From positions 31,692,001-31,756,000 of the forward strand of contig CM042043.1 in NCBI GenBank assembly GCA_023525975.1: a DNA stretch of 64,000 nucleotides, read 5' to 3'. The notes under the pieces are model-generated. The model saw nothing but the letters and a program-made list of their open reading frames with translations, had not been told where the DNA came from and ran no database searches. Shown here piece by piece: positions 45,704 to 57,400 of the stretch (position 1 is the stretch's first letter; every line of letters begins with the position of its first letter). The stretch is from Smallanthus sonchifolius. Its lineage: Eukaryota > Streptophyta > Magnoliopsida > Asterales > Asteraceae. A program made the position numbers and the translations under genes.

Positions 45704-47745
45704 ATGTCCTTTATCAAGGAAGATCTGGAATGTTTTCATCCAGATGATCTAGAAGAAATGGATATACATCACTCCCATACCATGCTCTCTTTAAGAGCAA
45801 AAAGGTTCTACTCAAGATCAGGAAGACCCATTCTAAGCAACAACTCCAACACCAGAGTTGGCTTAGACAAAAGCAAATTGAGGTGTTACAACTATAACCA
45901 ACGTGGTCATTTTTCTAGAGAATGCAAGGCACCAAAGGCAAACCCAGCTGCTGCTCAGACCAGACAAGCTCACCAAGCTCAGCCAAGACAATAACAACAG
46001 CAACATGCCACTCCTCCTGCACAAACTGCAGCTTGTGTAGCTGTTAGAAATGCTGACTTTGACTCAAGCTTCCAGTATGAGGATCTTCCTGCCAACAATC
46101 AAGCACTCATGGCAGACACATCAGAGGTACCACCTCAGGTATATGAAAATATTTGTACTCAAGCTTGTATTGATAAGGTCCTTGGATACATGAAACATAA
46201 CCAGAATCTCATAGATCAAAATGAAGAATTTCACCAAATGAAATATGAATTTAAAAAGGTTGAAAACAGTTACAAGGAAAAGATTGATTGTTTAAAGAAA
46301 GGAATTTCATCATTAAAACATGAACAAACAAACCATGAAACTCAAATTGATGATCTTCTAGTTAAGTTAAAAGCTACAAGGGCCGAATTAGCAGACCAAA
46401 AGGTCCATGTAGAAAAATATGAGTTTGCATCCAAAAAGCTGCAAAGACTTTTGGATGCTCAAATACATGAAAAGGTAACTGCTGGTCTTGGATTCCAAGC
46501 TGAACAACCCTACAATGCTGTTCCTCCACCTGCTGACTATGTAGCCATTCATGAACCAAGTTTCAATCTTTCCAACCTTGATATGGCCAACCGAAATCTT
46601 GACCCTGTTGTCCAGAAACCCCTGTGCAAGAATGCACTACTTCATCCGAGTCTGAGTCAACATGCTCAGACTCCACTGAAACTAATACAGCTCCATCACC
46701 ACCTACCTGTGAAGCTATTAAAGCCAACAATCCAAGCCCTTTCATCCCTTCAAAAACAATACCAGTATCTCAACTCACTAAACAAATCAAAATCAGCTAG
46801 CCTCCACAAAGAAGAAAGCTAACCGTTGAAAAGGGACAGTCTTCAACTTCCACCAACCCAAAGGCTCAATCCAAATCAATCCAACAAGGGAAGGTGTTTG
46901 ACATATGTCATGCGCCTGGAGAGAGAGCTCCATATGTTCAAAAGATATTGGAAGAAGCTACTTCTGAGCACAACAAAGCTCACCCCTAGAACTTCAAAGA
47001 CTTGTTCAAAAGAAAGGACTATGTGTACTTTCACATAGACAAATTGTCTAAATCATGCTTTATGTGTGGCAAATACAACCATACTGCCAGCACCTGCTTC
47101 TACTACCTTCAGCAACAAAGAAACCTAAAGCAAAATGCTTTTGAGAAAACAAATAAGAACAAAAAGGTAAGAAGCTTTGAAGCCAAAGCAACTCAGTTAA
47201 GAAACTCTCTATCCCCACCAAGGAAGCATCTGCCAAAACCTCAACAATCTCGCATCATCTGCGGTGAATCAGACCACTTTGCTGCAAATTGTAAATTTAA
47301 TCCTTTCAATCAGATACTTCATCAAGCACCTCTTAAACAAAAGCTTATCAGCAAGGTAAAGAAGGATATGCATGCATCTGGTGTTAAACCATCAGCAGCC
47401 AGCACAAATGTTACTGATCAGATAAAGCCTAAGAAACCAAAGAAGCCTGCTGCTGCTCAAGCAAAACCATCAGCAGCAACAAAATCTGCTTCTGATAAGC
47501 CAAAGCCCTCAGTAGCAAAATCTGCTGCTGATCAAGCAAATCTGTCAGCAGCCAAAGAAACATCAGCTGCTGATAGAGCAAAGAAATCTGGAAAACCACC
47601 TAATCAGCAATGGAAAGCCAAGATCCCAGCTTCTATTCCTCAAAGCTTTATCATTGGCTCTATTGATTGCAAAACTACTGATGCTGCTGATCCAACGAAA
47701 TACTTATCCAAGTTTAAAAGTTCTTGGGTTCCTCCCACTAACTAG
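45704..47745 (+). pseudogene. Sirevirus Gag, partial
   Basis: Begins inside gag (MSFIKEDLECFHPDDLEEMD). The first zinc knuckle (CYNYNQRGHFSREC, about 45887-45928) has Tyr in place of its second cysteine. A TAA at 45992-45994 is followed by the same frame through the coiled coil (HNQNLIDQNEEFHQMKYEFK onward, 46190-46480) and a frameshift near 46605. The last part (47002-47745) holds a complete knuckle CFMCGKYNHTASTC and a second one whose first cysteine is Arg (RIICGESDHFAANC). The other Sirevirus lost a different cysteine at the same site. The Lys/Ala/Ser-rich tail again carries GCTGCTGAT codons. Confidence 0.85.
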
Positions 47746-49154
47746 ATCTCTCTCATGTGCAGGGATAGCCAGGTCATAAGAATAACACCTGAATTGTTGA
47801 CAGTGGTTGTTCCAGGCACATGACAGGAAACAAATCCATCCTCTCCAACTTCAGACACTTCAATGGAGGATATGTTGCCTTTGGGAGTGATTCAAAAGGA
47901 GGATCTATTACTGGACAAGGAACTGTGTCCAATGAAAGAATGAGTATTGAAAGAGTAAACTAAGTTAAAGAATTGGACTTCAATCTCATGAGTGTCTGCT
48001 AAGCAAACAGCCTCCAGGATTTGTAGATCCTGCCCATCCTAACAAAGTGTTCAAACTAGACAAAGCTCTCTATGGCTTACATCAAGCTCCAAGAGCCTGG
48101 TATGAAACTCTGTCTGGATATCTGCTAAGCAAAAACTTCAGAAGAGGTGCCATTGACCAGACTTTGTTTATCAAAGATGAAGGGGGAGAAATCCTACTGG
48201 TATAATTCTATGTTGATGACATCATCTTTGGATCAACAAGGAAGAAGTTGTGTAAAGACTTTGAGATCCTAATGCACTCAAAGTTTGAAATGAGCTCAAT
48301 GAGTGAACTAAATTTCTTTCTAGGTCTTCAAGTCAAACAAGTTCCAAACGAAATCTTTTTCAGCCAATCCAAATATGTCAAGAGCATTTTGGAAAGATTC
48401 AAGATGGTTGACTGCACTGCTACAAGAACTCCTATGCAAGTGCACCATCAACTGACTGCAGATAAAGATGGTCAAGACACTGATCAACATCAATACCGTG
48501 CAATGATAGGGTCACTCATGTATCTCACTGCCTCAAGGCCAGATATCATGTTTGCAGTATGCCTCTGTGCAAGATTCCAAGCATCTCCAAAGAATACACA
48601 TCTTCAAGATGTCAAGAGAATTTTTAGATATTTAAAAGGAGCCCCAAGACTTGGGCTATGGTATTCTAAAAATGATAAGTTCAACCTGTATGCATACACT
48701 GACAGTGACTATGGGGGATGCAACTTGGATAAAAAGTCAACATCAGGGGGATGTCAGTTTCTGGGAGGAAGACTGATTTCATGGCAGTGCAAGAAGAAAA
48801 CCCGTATATCAACTTCTACAGCAGAAGCATAAATACATTGCAGCTTCAAGTTGCTGTGCATAAGTCACCTGGATACAAAAACAAATGCTGGATTATGGGA
48901 TGACTTTCATGGCCACTCCCATTCACATTGACAACATGAGTGCTATATCAATCACAAACAATCCGGTGCAGCATTACAAAACAAAGCACATTGACATCAG
49001 GTATCACTTCATAAGAGATCAAGCTGAGAAAAAGAGAATTATTTTAACCAAAGTTCATACCAATGAGCAATATGCTGATTTGTTTACAAAACCTTTTGAT
49101 GAAGCTAGATTTAGATATTTAGTTGAATCCATTGGTATGATGAACTTTGACTAA
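47746..49154 (+). pseudogene. Copia Pol remnant: protease start, RT, RNase H (integrase deleted)
   Basis: Protease begins IVDSGCSRHMTGN (about 47797-47835), with the expected Trp before it replaced by a TGA. The sequence keeps the start of the pre-integrase region (ELDFNLMSVC), then jumps at about 48000 to RT (PPGFVDPAHPNKVFKLDKAL). Pre-integrase, integrase and the N-terminal part of RT are therefore deleted. RT continues LYGLHQAPRAWYETL, a TAA near 48204, then catalytic YVDDIIFGST and ELNFFLGLQVKQ (48248-48832), and copia RNase H (YTDSDYGGCNLDKKSTSGGC, then HIDIRYHFIRDQ and TNEQYADLFTKP) to the natural stop at 49152. Stops near 48830 and a frame change near 48880 are further lesions. Confidence 0.88.
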
Positions 49155-49772
49155 AATCTGTCTCTAAATATTGTTTCATAAATGTGTTTATCTTTTGTTG
49201 TAAATAAAAGTTGTAAGTCAGCAACAACCATTTTTCCTGCTGACAGGTTTAATCATCTGCAGCAAAGAATTTGCCACTGACTGCTTTAAGTTATCAGCAG
49301 GAACAAGTTTCCCGCTAATAGCTTTAAGGCAGTCAGCAACAACATTTTTGTTGCGGACCATTGTATCCATCAGTAGCAATTGAGTTTGCTGCTGACTGAG
49401 TTAATCATCCGCAACAACCAAGTTTGCAGCGGATAGGCTTAACCATCCGCAGCAACCAAGTTTGTTGCTGATGGGTAAAAATAAATCCAAATTAACTTTT
49501 ACCTGTTGTAAAAAGTACTTTTAGTCTTTTCCATGACTGCTATAGTGTATTACAGCTGTAACAGTGAAAAGTGAATGAGGTTATACTGTACAAGTAACTT
49601 TGCTTTTTCCCTCCTCTGCCGTTATAACACATATCAAATTTCTCCATAACCTCTTCACATTCAATTCCAACCTAACTCTCACTATTTTCTCTCAAGCATT
49701 CAAAGCATAAAAAGCCTTCCATACTTAACCACCTTTCAAAAACCTTCCTCCTTCCCTCCAAACCCAACAACA
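49155..49772 (+). other. Spacer between pol and env-like gene, rich in CAGCAGC words
   Basis: Repeats of CTGCTGACAGG, CAGCAGGAACAAG and CCGCAGCAACCAAG (49215-49475) match 8920-9180. A TTTTCTCTCAAG tract before CATTCAAAGC (about 49700) parallels the acceptor-like site at 9417 of the other copy. No reading frame seen. Confidence 0.6.
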
Positions 49773-49789
49773 ATGGCAGAGGCTGATAT

Positions 49790-50280
49790 TAGGGGTGTTC
49801 AAAGTCGGATATCCGAAAATTCAGATATCCGAATTTCGGATATCCGAAATTTTCGGATAGTGGATTTCACTATCCGAATCCGTATCCAAAATTTCGGATA
49901 TCCGAATTTCGGATATCCGAAAATTCGGATACGGATTCGGATAGTGAAACGGATATCCGAAAATATAAAAAAAATAAAAAAAAAATATAAAAATAATATT
50001 TTTAAATTACAAAAACAATTAAAAACCTTAAAAAACATTAGAAAATATACATATAAAAATATATAAATATAATATATCGGGTTTTGATTCAAATTTTCTT
50101 ATTTTTAAATAATGAAAACAATTAAAAAAAATATATATATATAATATTTCGGATATTCGGATATCCGAACTATCCGAAATATCCGAAAATCACTATCTGA
50201 ATCCGAATCCGAAAATTCGGATTCGGATTTTCGGATAATTCGGGTTCGGTTTTGGATTCGGATTTTTTTGAACACCCCTA
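49790..50280. mobile_element. hAT MITE (491 bp) made of ATCCGAA/TTCGGAT words
   Basis: Ends TAGGGGTGTTCAAA and TTTGAACACCCCTA are inverted repeats. Flanking 8-bp words GCTGATAT (49782-49789 and 50281-50288) are identical. Both shoulders (49803-49960 and 50148-50270) are dense in CGGATATCCGAA-type words, so each could fold on itself as well as with the other shoulder; the centre is AT-rich. No coding sequence. It interrupts the env-like ORF six codons after its ATG. Confidence 0.9.
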
Positions 50281-52249
50281 GCTGATATAAACCAGCCCGA
50301 TGACAAGTTCTCACCCTACCACAATCTCACCGCATACCTAGTAAAAGGAAAGAAGTCTGAGGGGTTCAATGACTTGATCGATTTTCTCTGTCGATCAAAG
50401 ATATACTTTGCATTAACCGTCAACCCCACCATATACACCCCTCATATGGAGGACTTTTGGAACACCACCGTCTACTATACCAAACAGGGGATTCCCCAAA
50501 TCCAAGCTACGGTAGACGGCAAAGACATCACCATCACTGAAGCTACCCTCCTAAAACATCTCAAGCTTAAGGATGAGGGGGCCGCCATTTCATACTCAAG
50601 GGAAGAGTATATGAGGACCTTTGTATCCATAGGGTACACTGGAAATCAGAACTAATACACCAATGAAAAGGCGCTGATGGGCCCTCCATGGAAGTTTCTA
50701 TGCCACACTCTTCTACACTGCATATCCCAGAAGAGAAGTGGATGGCACCAAGTGAGCTCTGCACTTGCCTCTGCTGTTCACGGTATGGTCTCCGGCCAAG
50801 GTTTTAACTTTGCACACCTCATCTTTGAAGGTTTGAGATATAACCTTCAAGAAGGTGCAAAGCAGGCATTTTATATGTACCCAAGGTTCTTGCAGGAGGT
50901 TTACAGTAGTGAACTAAAAGATCTTTCAAAACCTGTAAGAATCTATCTTATGCTGGGTCATAAAATAATATTTTTCAAAGCATGAGAACTGTTTCCAAAA
51001 AGTTCTCAAGGGTCAATGTTCCATTGTTATCTACAATGATGAACATACAAAGTACCCAGGTGACATTTCAGTAATCCCAGCTGATACTGATCCCACACCG
51101 TCCATTTCAAAACCTGAACAACAAACTGCTTCCACTGTTCGAACCCTTGTGCATACTACTAAGGATGCACAGACACAAAACTACTTACACCTGTTTTGGA
51201 TGTTATCACCGTCCAACTGGAACACAAGGCCCTAGTTGAGGCATAATATACCAGAAAAAAGGAGCAAGAAGACTCCTTCTATTCTTGTCTCACAGGCCCA
51301 ATCCCAACCTAAAATCCCTCATTCAGAATCTCAACATTGTGATGAGAATATTAAAAGGGATAGCCAAACCATTAGAGAGACTTCCTTGGAAGTTTCTATA
51401 TTAGGATCAGGATCACATCCCAGATCCATAGAACAACCTGCTGAGCCATTTCATTATCTCTCTTATCTGAACTTAAGTGCAGAAGCACGTAGTCAAGATG
51501 ATATACCTTCTCCAATTACCACTATTTTAGAGGTATTGATTGACTTGGCTGCAAATGTACCCAACCCAAGTTCATCACCTAAGAAGGTTCACTCTGGGAG
51601 TGATGATAGAGTGAATGTGGAAAGGGCTTTCACTACTCCTGGTACATCAATTGACCAGGAGGACAGTGATAACATCACTAAGACTCTAACCACAGCAACT
51701 CACAGTGAGGATGTTTCTCTTGAAACACTCTTCACTGAGAGGAATCCTAGGTTCCAAGAAAACCAGGGTGATGGGGATGCAGAGGCTAGGCCTAAGGCCC
51801 CATCTAGTTCCAAGGATTCCACAACTGTGGATGAGGACATACTGAATCTTCAAAATTTGGAATTGATGGCCAGGGTGGCAATGCTAGAGGCTGAAGTGTC
51901 CAAACTATGGCACCAAGTCTCTATGCATGAAGCCCACCAATGCCCTCTAGTGACTACTCCCTCCCTTGTATCAGTGGGGACTCAAACAGATGAAACTCTA
52001 TGCACTGATGCAACCAAAAAGGGGGAGATAGTTACAATGGAAGATGATGCTGACAGCCTCGATGAATGGATACAAGAGCTGGCTGCTTTTCAAAGTTCTC
52101 TCTTCAAACCTGCTTTTGTTCAAATCCATGACTTGCCAGACTCAGTAGATGAAGAGGAAGATATCACTAAGGATTGGAAGTTAGTTGTCCGAGCTGTGGA
52201 TGAAGTGTTGAAGAATGGAAGTCAAAATGAAGACGCACCTTTGTCATTG

Positions 52250-54994
52250 TGACAATCCGGACTTTTCAGTTAGTTCCGTTAGCAACCTCGTTAACATAAC
52301 CCGGTTAAATCCTAACCTAGTTAACCCAACCTATAACTTCAGGGACTAATCCTGTCAACAATCCAAATTAAAACTCCAAGGACTAGTTGTGTAATAGCCT
52401 TAAACCATTCTGTTGACTTTTCAAAGTCAAAATTATACTACTGTTGACTTGTGCTAGTCAAACTAACCAAGTTCTAACCTCAATTCAAACCACAAGGGTT
52501 ATTCCTGCCAAGATTCTAAACCTCAAACCAGAAACCTCAGGGACTAAATCTGTAATTCAATCAAAGTCAGTTTAGTTGACTTTTGAAAGTCAAATTCGTG
52601 ACCTACGACTCAATTCAAGCTCCATAACTGTTTTTCGGTTCGAATTTGTAACTGAATTGCATGATGGTGTCTTTAACGATCGACATTATAGCCTTAATTA
52701 TCATTAGTGGTAGAATTAAACTCAATAATGGACGATTAAACCATAATCGTCGAGTTCGTCCTCTTACTCACAAAATTCATGTTAATTCGCATACCAATTC
52801 ACTAACTAATCATCTGCACGCACTAGACGAATCCCCCTGCTGCTTCTGCATGCTTCAATTCTACCGGAGGAGTAGATACAGGCGCCGGAGATCAAGCTTT
52901 CCACAGTCGGAGTCCGTTCTAGTCGATCACCACAAATTCATCAACGTTTCTGGTAACTAATCGCACCCTTAGCTTCGTTTTTACCCTCTGAATGAAAGCC
53001 CTATCATTATCAGGGCTTACATTACCAATTCGATCAAGATCACGACTCTAGGGTTCATCACAAACCGGTTTAACCGAACCCTAGTCTAGACTCAGTCATA
53101 ATTCAATTAAACTATACAGTTTGATTCGCAATATCATCCTCTTTGAAAACCCTCTGTAAATTCAACGTTTTATTATAGAAATTGTTGTGAACCGTAATCT
53201 AGGATTCATATGAAACCAATTTATCGAATTCAACTATAAACCATGTTTAAATCCAATTAAATTATACCGTTAGAATCCAGCAGTTTCTAACATCAAAATC
53301 AATTTAATCGAATTGGCATTCATATCTAGGGTTTCGGCCTGTTTTTCCTAAATTTAACGATCTTAAACTTAACCATTTTGCAATTAACTTCACTCACAGA
53401 CTCGCATTAGATCAATGAACAAAACCCATATATTCCTATGTTTAATCGAAGTCGAAATCGTGAGTATTGGGACAGTTTCGATCGCGGGTGTATTTGGGGA
53501 GGGATAAAACAGGTACTGGTATCATAAAACCAATTCAATCCGGGTATCTAACGCGATACCCTAGCGGGCGGGACTGGTTAGAGACTTGTACGTGTGTGGG
53601 AGAGACCCGGGTTTGAGACCGGGCTCCCACAATTAATTTTTGAACATTTTCTGATAATATTTAATTAATAAAAATCAAATCCTATAATATTATAATATTA
53701 TATAAACGTGTTTTAGCCCGGGAAACAACCCGTGGGCTCGGGTTTGAATTTTGTAACAAATTTTATTATTTCTTCCACTTTTAAAAAATAATGTATTTAT
53801 GTATTTTTCAAACCGTAATCTCGTATAAAATAATATAATTATATTATTTTCAACCCGTGACCAGTATTAATAAAATAATATTATTTCCCTAACCTTTGTA
53901 AACAACTCAAACACATGAAAATAATTATTTAATTATTATCCGTTATCAACTTTCGGCGCGTGACGCAAATTCCCTAAAATCGTTATAATAAGATATGTAT
54001 ATATTTATATATATAAAAGGCTCCGTCGACACGTTCGTTTATGCCTAAATCCTTAGAATGCATTAGGGCATTCTAATTTTCCGTGTCGTCGTCACAATTC
54101 CCATTATTATCCCTAATTTATGTGTTTATAATTTTAGGGCATTCGTAAGTCTTTTGAGACTTACACTCGTGGTTCCAACTTATCCTTTGTGTGATACTAC
54201 CTACAACGCAACGCATGTGAGTTTTCACGGCCCCTTTTTACTGTTTTAACCTGGGGGAGAAAACATGATTAAACTATTTTGAGATTTTATAATTCGTATG
54301 TTATCGATGTTAAAGCTAAGCGTAACACGCTATCACAGAAAGTCCTCATCTTATATCGGACCGTTAATATGGATCTTAGCGAGGTAATATTTAGTAGTAC
54401 TACTGGATTTGACAAATCCCACCCGCGTTAGTCACGCTAACTCGATTAGAGATCGAACGGGTGAAATGTTAGCTTACTCACACCGCCAGTGTTGATAGAC
54501 CTGACAGGAAGCAAATAAACAAACAGTCAGCTTCGGTTGCGAGCGCTTGAGTTAAACATGAACATAGGTTAGCTACCTATAGATACATATTGAATGATCA
54601 TAAATCTGGTAAACGCTTATTTATATATTGAAACCTGTGAACTCACCAACCTCGTGTTGACATATTTTCTTACATGTTTTCTCAGGTCGTTAAGATAAGG
54701 CACAGGTGCACATTAGGGCATGCATGGGATTCATCTATTTTGATTGTTGCTTATTTATGTTTGTTTGGATTATTTTGTATTGTACTTGGTTTGGTTGGAC
54801 GTTTGGACTTTTGGTTTGGGCGCGTGTGTTTTGCGCATTTACTTTTCTTTAGGCTTCCGTATTGAAACTCTGATTGATATGATATTTTCATTTGAGTCTC
54901 ATGTAGAGTCGTTCAAAGTAACTAATGTCTGAGATCCTGGTTCGTCACTTCCCAAACGGTAAAACTCCGTTAGTTGAAATTTGGGGGTGTGATA
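52250..54994 (+). repeat. 5' LTR of the right-hand Tekay element (2745 bp)
   Basis: Begins TGACAATCCGGACTTTTCAG (same start at 60894) and ends GGGGGTGTGATA before the PBS; the usual CA end is TA here. A TATA box (TATATAAAAGG, about 54010-54020) lies 1.76 kb in. A tRNA-like hairpin region is at 53575-53630. ORFs inside are not supported. Confidence 0.88.
53575..53630 (+). other. tRNA-like (pol III box-like) sequence in the LTR
   Basis: TGGTTAGAGACTT (53575-53587) resembles an A box and GGGTTTGAGACC (53609-53620) a B box, about 35 bases apart. CCCGG/CCGGG pairs around the B-box loop, and GTGGGAG (53596-53602) pairs with CTCCCAC (53624-53630). It does not fold as a complete tRNA. It may be a SINE remnant or chance similarity. 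Confidence 0.3.
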
Positions 54995-54997
54995 GAT

Positions 54998-55010
54998 TGG
55001 TATCAGAGCC
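54998..55010 (+). promoter_or_regulatory. Primer binding site (initiator tRNA-Met type)
   Basis: TGGTATCAGAGCC lies three bases after the LTR end and matches the standard plant tRNA-iMet PBS. Confidence 0.93.
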
Positions 55011-55110
55011 ATTGGTTATAGAGAACTAGGATTGCATACTAGACTATAGCCTCACACATTAGTTACATGTCATTTGGATGTTTGGCACTTATACATATTA
55101 TTACAGGAAC

Positions 55111-55886
55111 ATGTCGTCAACTCCACCTCCATCAGCTAAGGCATCCGGACATGATGCACCTATCCTATCATCCCCGGAGCCCAAAAGGCGCCGGACTAGT
55201 TCTAGTGATTATTCAGTTGACCAGGGTGAACCGAGTAGCGCGCGAGCAATGAATTTCACTCTCAATTGGAATGTATACCCGCAAATGATCCAAAGATGGA
55301 TCGAAATGGGAGATGTCCCATCACCCTACTTTGGTTCTACATCCTCATCATCCACATTACCTAGCATACCATGCACTATGGAACAAGCTTTCGCAGCCTT
55401 TGTATCTTACATGTCTAGGGAATTGAGCATTGTGCAAGATGCTACCGAGGAGATACCTGGCATTCTGAAGAAAGCGCCTCAAATAGAGGAGAATAAGGTA
55501 GGAATAGAACTCTTGACTGCCGAACTAGCAGTAACGGACCAAGCCATAGCCTTTTAGTGGATCGTGTGACACATTTGGAGGAGAGAGTAGACACCTCGGA
55601 CGATGATATGGAAGGAGTTCTGGAGAGAGTAGCTGCTCTGGAAGCTCAGCTACATGTAGCAAACCATACTGCTGAAGAAGGACTTCAAGAGAGAGTGACT
55701 CACTTGGAAGCCCAACTGCAAGCAGCCCTATTTCCTGAGGAGATTCCACTTTCTGATGGCGAGGAGGAGCCCTTCGAGGAGGAGCCCTTCGAGGATGAGC
55801 CCTTGGAGGAGGAGCCACCCGAGGAGGAACCAGTGGAGATCGACGATGCACAATCATATGTTTCTTTCGATGACGAAGATGTTTGA
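55111..55886 (+). CDS. Extra ORF between PBS and gag (unidentified; one frameshift)
   Basis: The ATG at 55111 (MSSTPPPSAKASGHDAPILS) opens 148 codons to a TAG at 55555. The protein clearly goes on in another frame from about 55557 (VDRVTHLEERVDTSDDDMEG) to 55886, so one indel separates the halves; total about 258 codons. Parts in order: Ser/Pro-rich start with a basic KRRR patch, a globular middle (FTLNWNVYPQMIQRWIEMGD), heptad-like helices (LERVAALEAQLHVA, RVTHLEAQLQAAL) suggesting a coiled coil, then a strongly acidic tail of EEEPFEDEP-type repeats ending in DDEDV. It has no gag domain or zinc knuckle, and the true gag starts 250 bases later. I do not recognise the family. It could be a lineage-specific accessory protein. 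Confidence 0.6.
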
Positions 55887-56137
55887 TGATCTTCTTATTC
55901 TATCTTTCCTTTTCATGCATGTTTTACATATGCTATTTCTCTTTTCAAACCTAGATGGGTAAGGTTGTTCCCATTCAATAAAAGCATGAGAAGTTTAATG
56001 TTTGAGTTATTTATTTTGTAGCCTTACAAATTATTTAATTTTCAAATATTAGATGTTGTATTTCCTTACTCGTGCATAAATAATGTTTAATATGCGATAT
56101 ATTTCCCATTGTTTTGTATTTATGAATATGAAGAATC

Positions 56138-57400
56138 ATGTCAGGAAGAGGACGTTGAGGTCGTGCTGGTGGCCGAGGTACCATCAACATGACGGCGACG
56201 GAGCTAGCGGCACTAATAAACGATAGTGTGGCGGAAGCTCTAGCAGCACATAATGCTGCAGGTAAACTCTTTAGTTATTGACTAATAATGAAAATTCATC
56301 TTCTAAAACACCTTCCTAAACTCTATAATCCCAATCCTACATTGTTTCTAACTCCAGGCCCGCAGAACCCACAACCAGCCTGCACCTTCAAGGAATTCAT
56401 GGACTGTAAGCCCCACGCCTTTAGTGGAGCTGAAGGAGCTGTCGGACTACTTCGTTGGTTCGAGAAATTAGAATCAGTGATTGCATTGTGCAACTTCCCA
56501 GTGGCTAATCAGGTCAAGTTCGCCGCTGGAACTTTCGAGGGCCCGACTCTCACGTGGTGGAACGCCCAGGTCCAGATGTTGGGTCTGGCCATGGCAAATG
56601 GACTCCCGTGGGAGGAGTTTAAATCAATGATGAAGGAGGAGTACTGCCCTCACGATGAAATTCAGAAGTTAGAGGGAGAGTTCTGGAACCTAAAGATGGA
56701 GGGTTCTGAAATTGAACTCTATACCACACGTTCACATGAACTTGCTACAATGTGCCCGCATATGGTGACCCCTGATTACAAGAGAATTGAACTATATATT
56801 GGAGGTCTAGTGCCTCAAATACAAATCATGGTTACTTCATCCGACTTTCCAATAAGTTAACCGATCAGGCGGTGACTCAAGGGACTCTACCTCCGAGGGG
56901 TTCAGTCTCTAAACCCACCGAAAATCATAAACGCAAGTTTGACCACCACTCCAACACTCACTCCAACTCCAAAGGACCCCAATTCAACCAACCCTAGCTT
57001 AATCAACCGCAGCATCAGCAGCGTAAGTTTAAGCCTACTAAGAACTTCAACCTGTCGACCTCTTCAGGTCAAAATCAGGGTGGTTAAACGGGAAAATATC
57101 CTAAGTGTAATAAGTGCAACTTCCATCATTTCGGGTTTTGCAACCGTTGTCAGCGGTGTGGAAAAATAGGTCATGCTGCCAAAGATTGTAGGGGTGATTT
57201 GCAAACCAAGCAACCTTTTCAACAGCCTGGATCTACAAGGGGTTGTTTCGAGTGTGGGAAGGAGGGACATATTCAGAAGAATTATCCTCAGTTAAAGAAA
57301 GGGGGTAATGGAAACCACAACCATAACCAGAATAACAACAATGGTGGTAACAACGACAATGGTGGAGGAAATGGTGCGAAGGGACGAGCCTTCGTGCTAG
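56138..57400 (+). pseudogene. Tekay Gag with zinc knuckles, probable intron, frameshifted
   Basis: The ATG at 56138 (MSGRGR, then a TGA, then GRAGGRGTINMTATELAALI) leads to a likely 96-base intron (56262-56357). The gag core follows: ACTFKEFMDCKPHAFSGAEG, LTWWNAQVQMLGLAMANGLP and EEYCPHDEIQKLEGEFWNLK. A frame change near 56855-56860 ends the main frame. Knuckles follow in a third frame: CNKCNFHHFGFC, CQRCGKIGHAAKDC (57133-57190) and CFECGKEGHIQKNY (about 57244-57285), the last with Tyr in place of its final cysteine. The gly/asn-rich linker then runs in frame into protease. Confidence 0.85.
56262..56357 (+). other. Probable 96-nt intron inside gag
   Basis: Donor GCAG|GTAAACTC and acceptor TCTAACTCCAG|GCCC; a branch-like TTGACTAAT lies near 56278. 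Unspliced, the frame hits a TGA within eight codons; spliced, it joins AAHNAA to GPQNPQPACTF without a shift. Prediction only. Confidence 0.5.

Noticed and set aside
53596..53630. A true tRNA gene
   Set aside because: No complete cloverleaf or anticodon arm can be drawn; only A-box-like, B-box-like and stem fragments are present.
55525..55857. Pro/Arg-rich minus-strand ORF
   Set aside because: It is the antisense of the acidic tail of the extra Tekay ORF; composition explains it.
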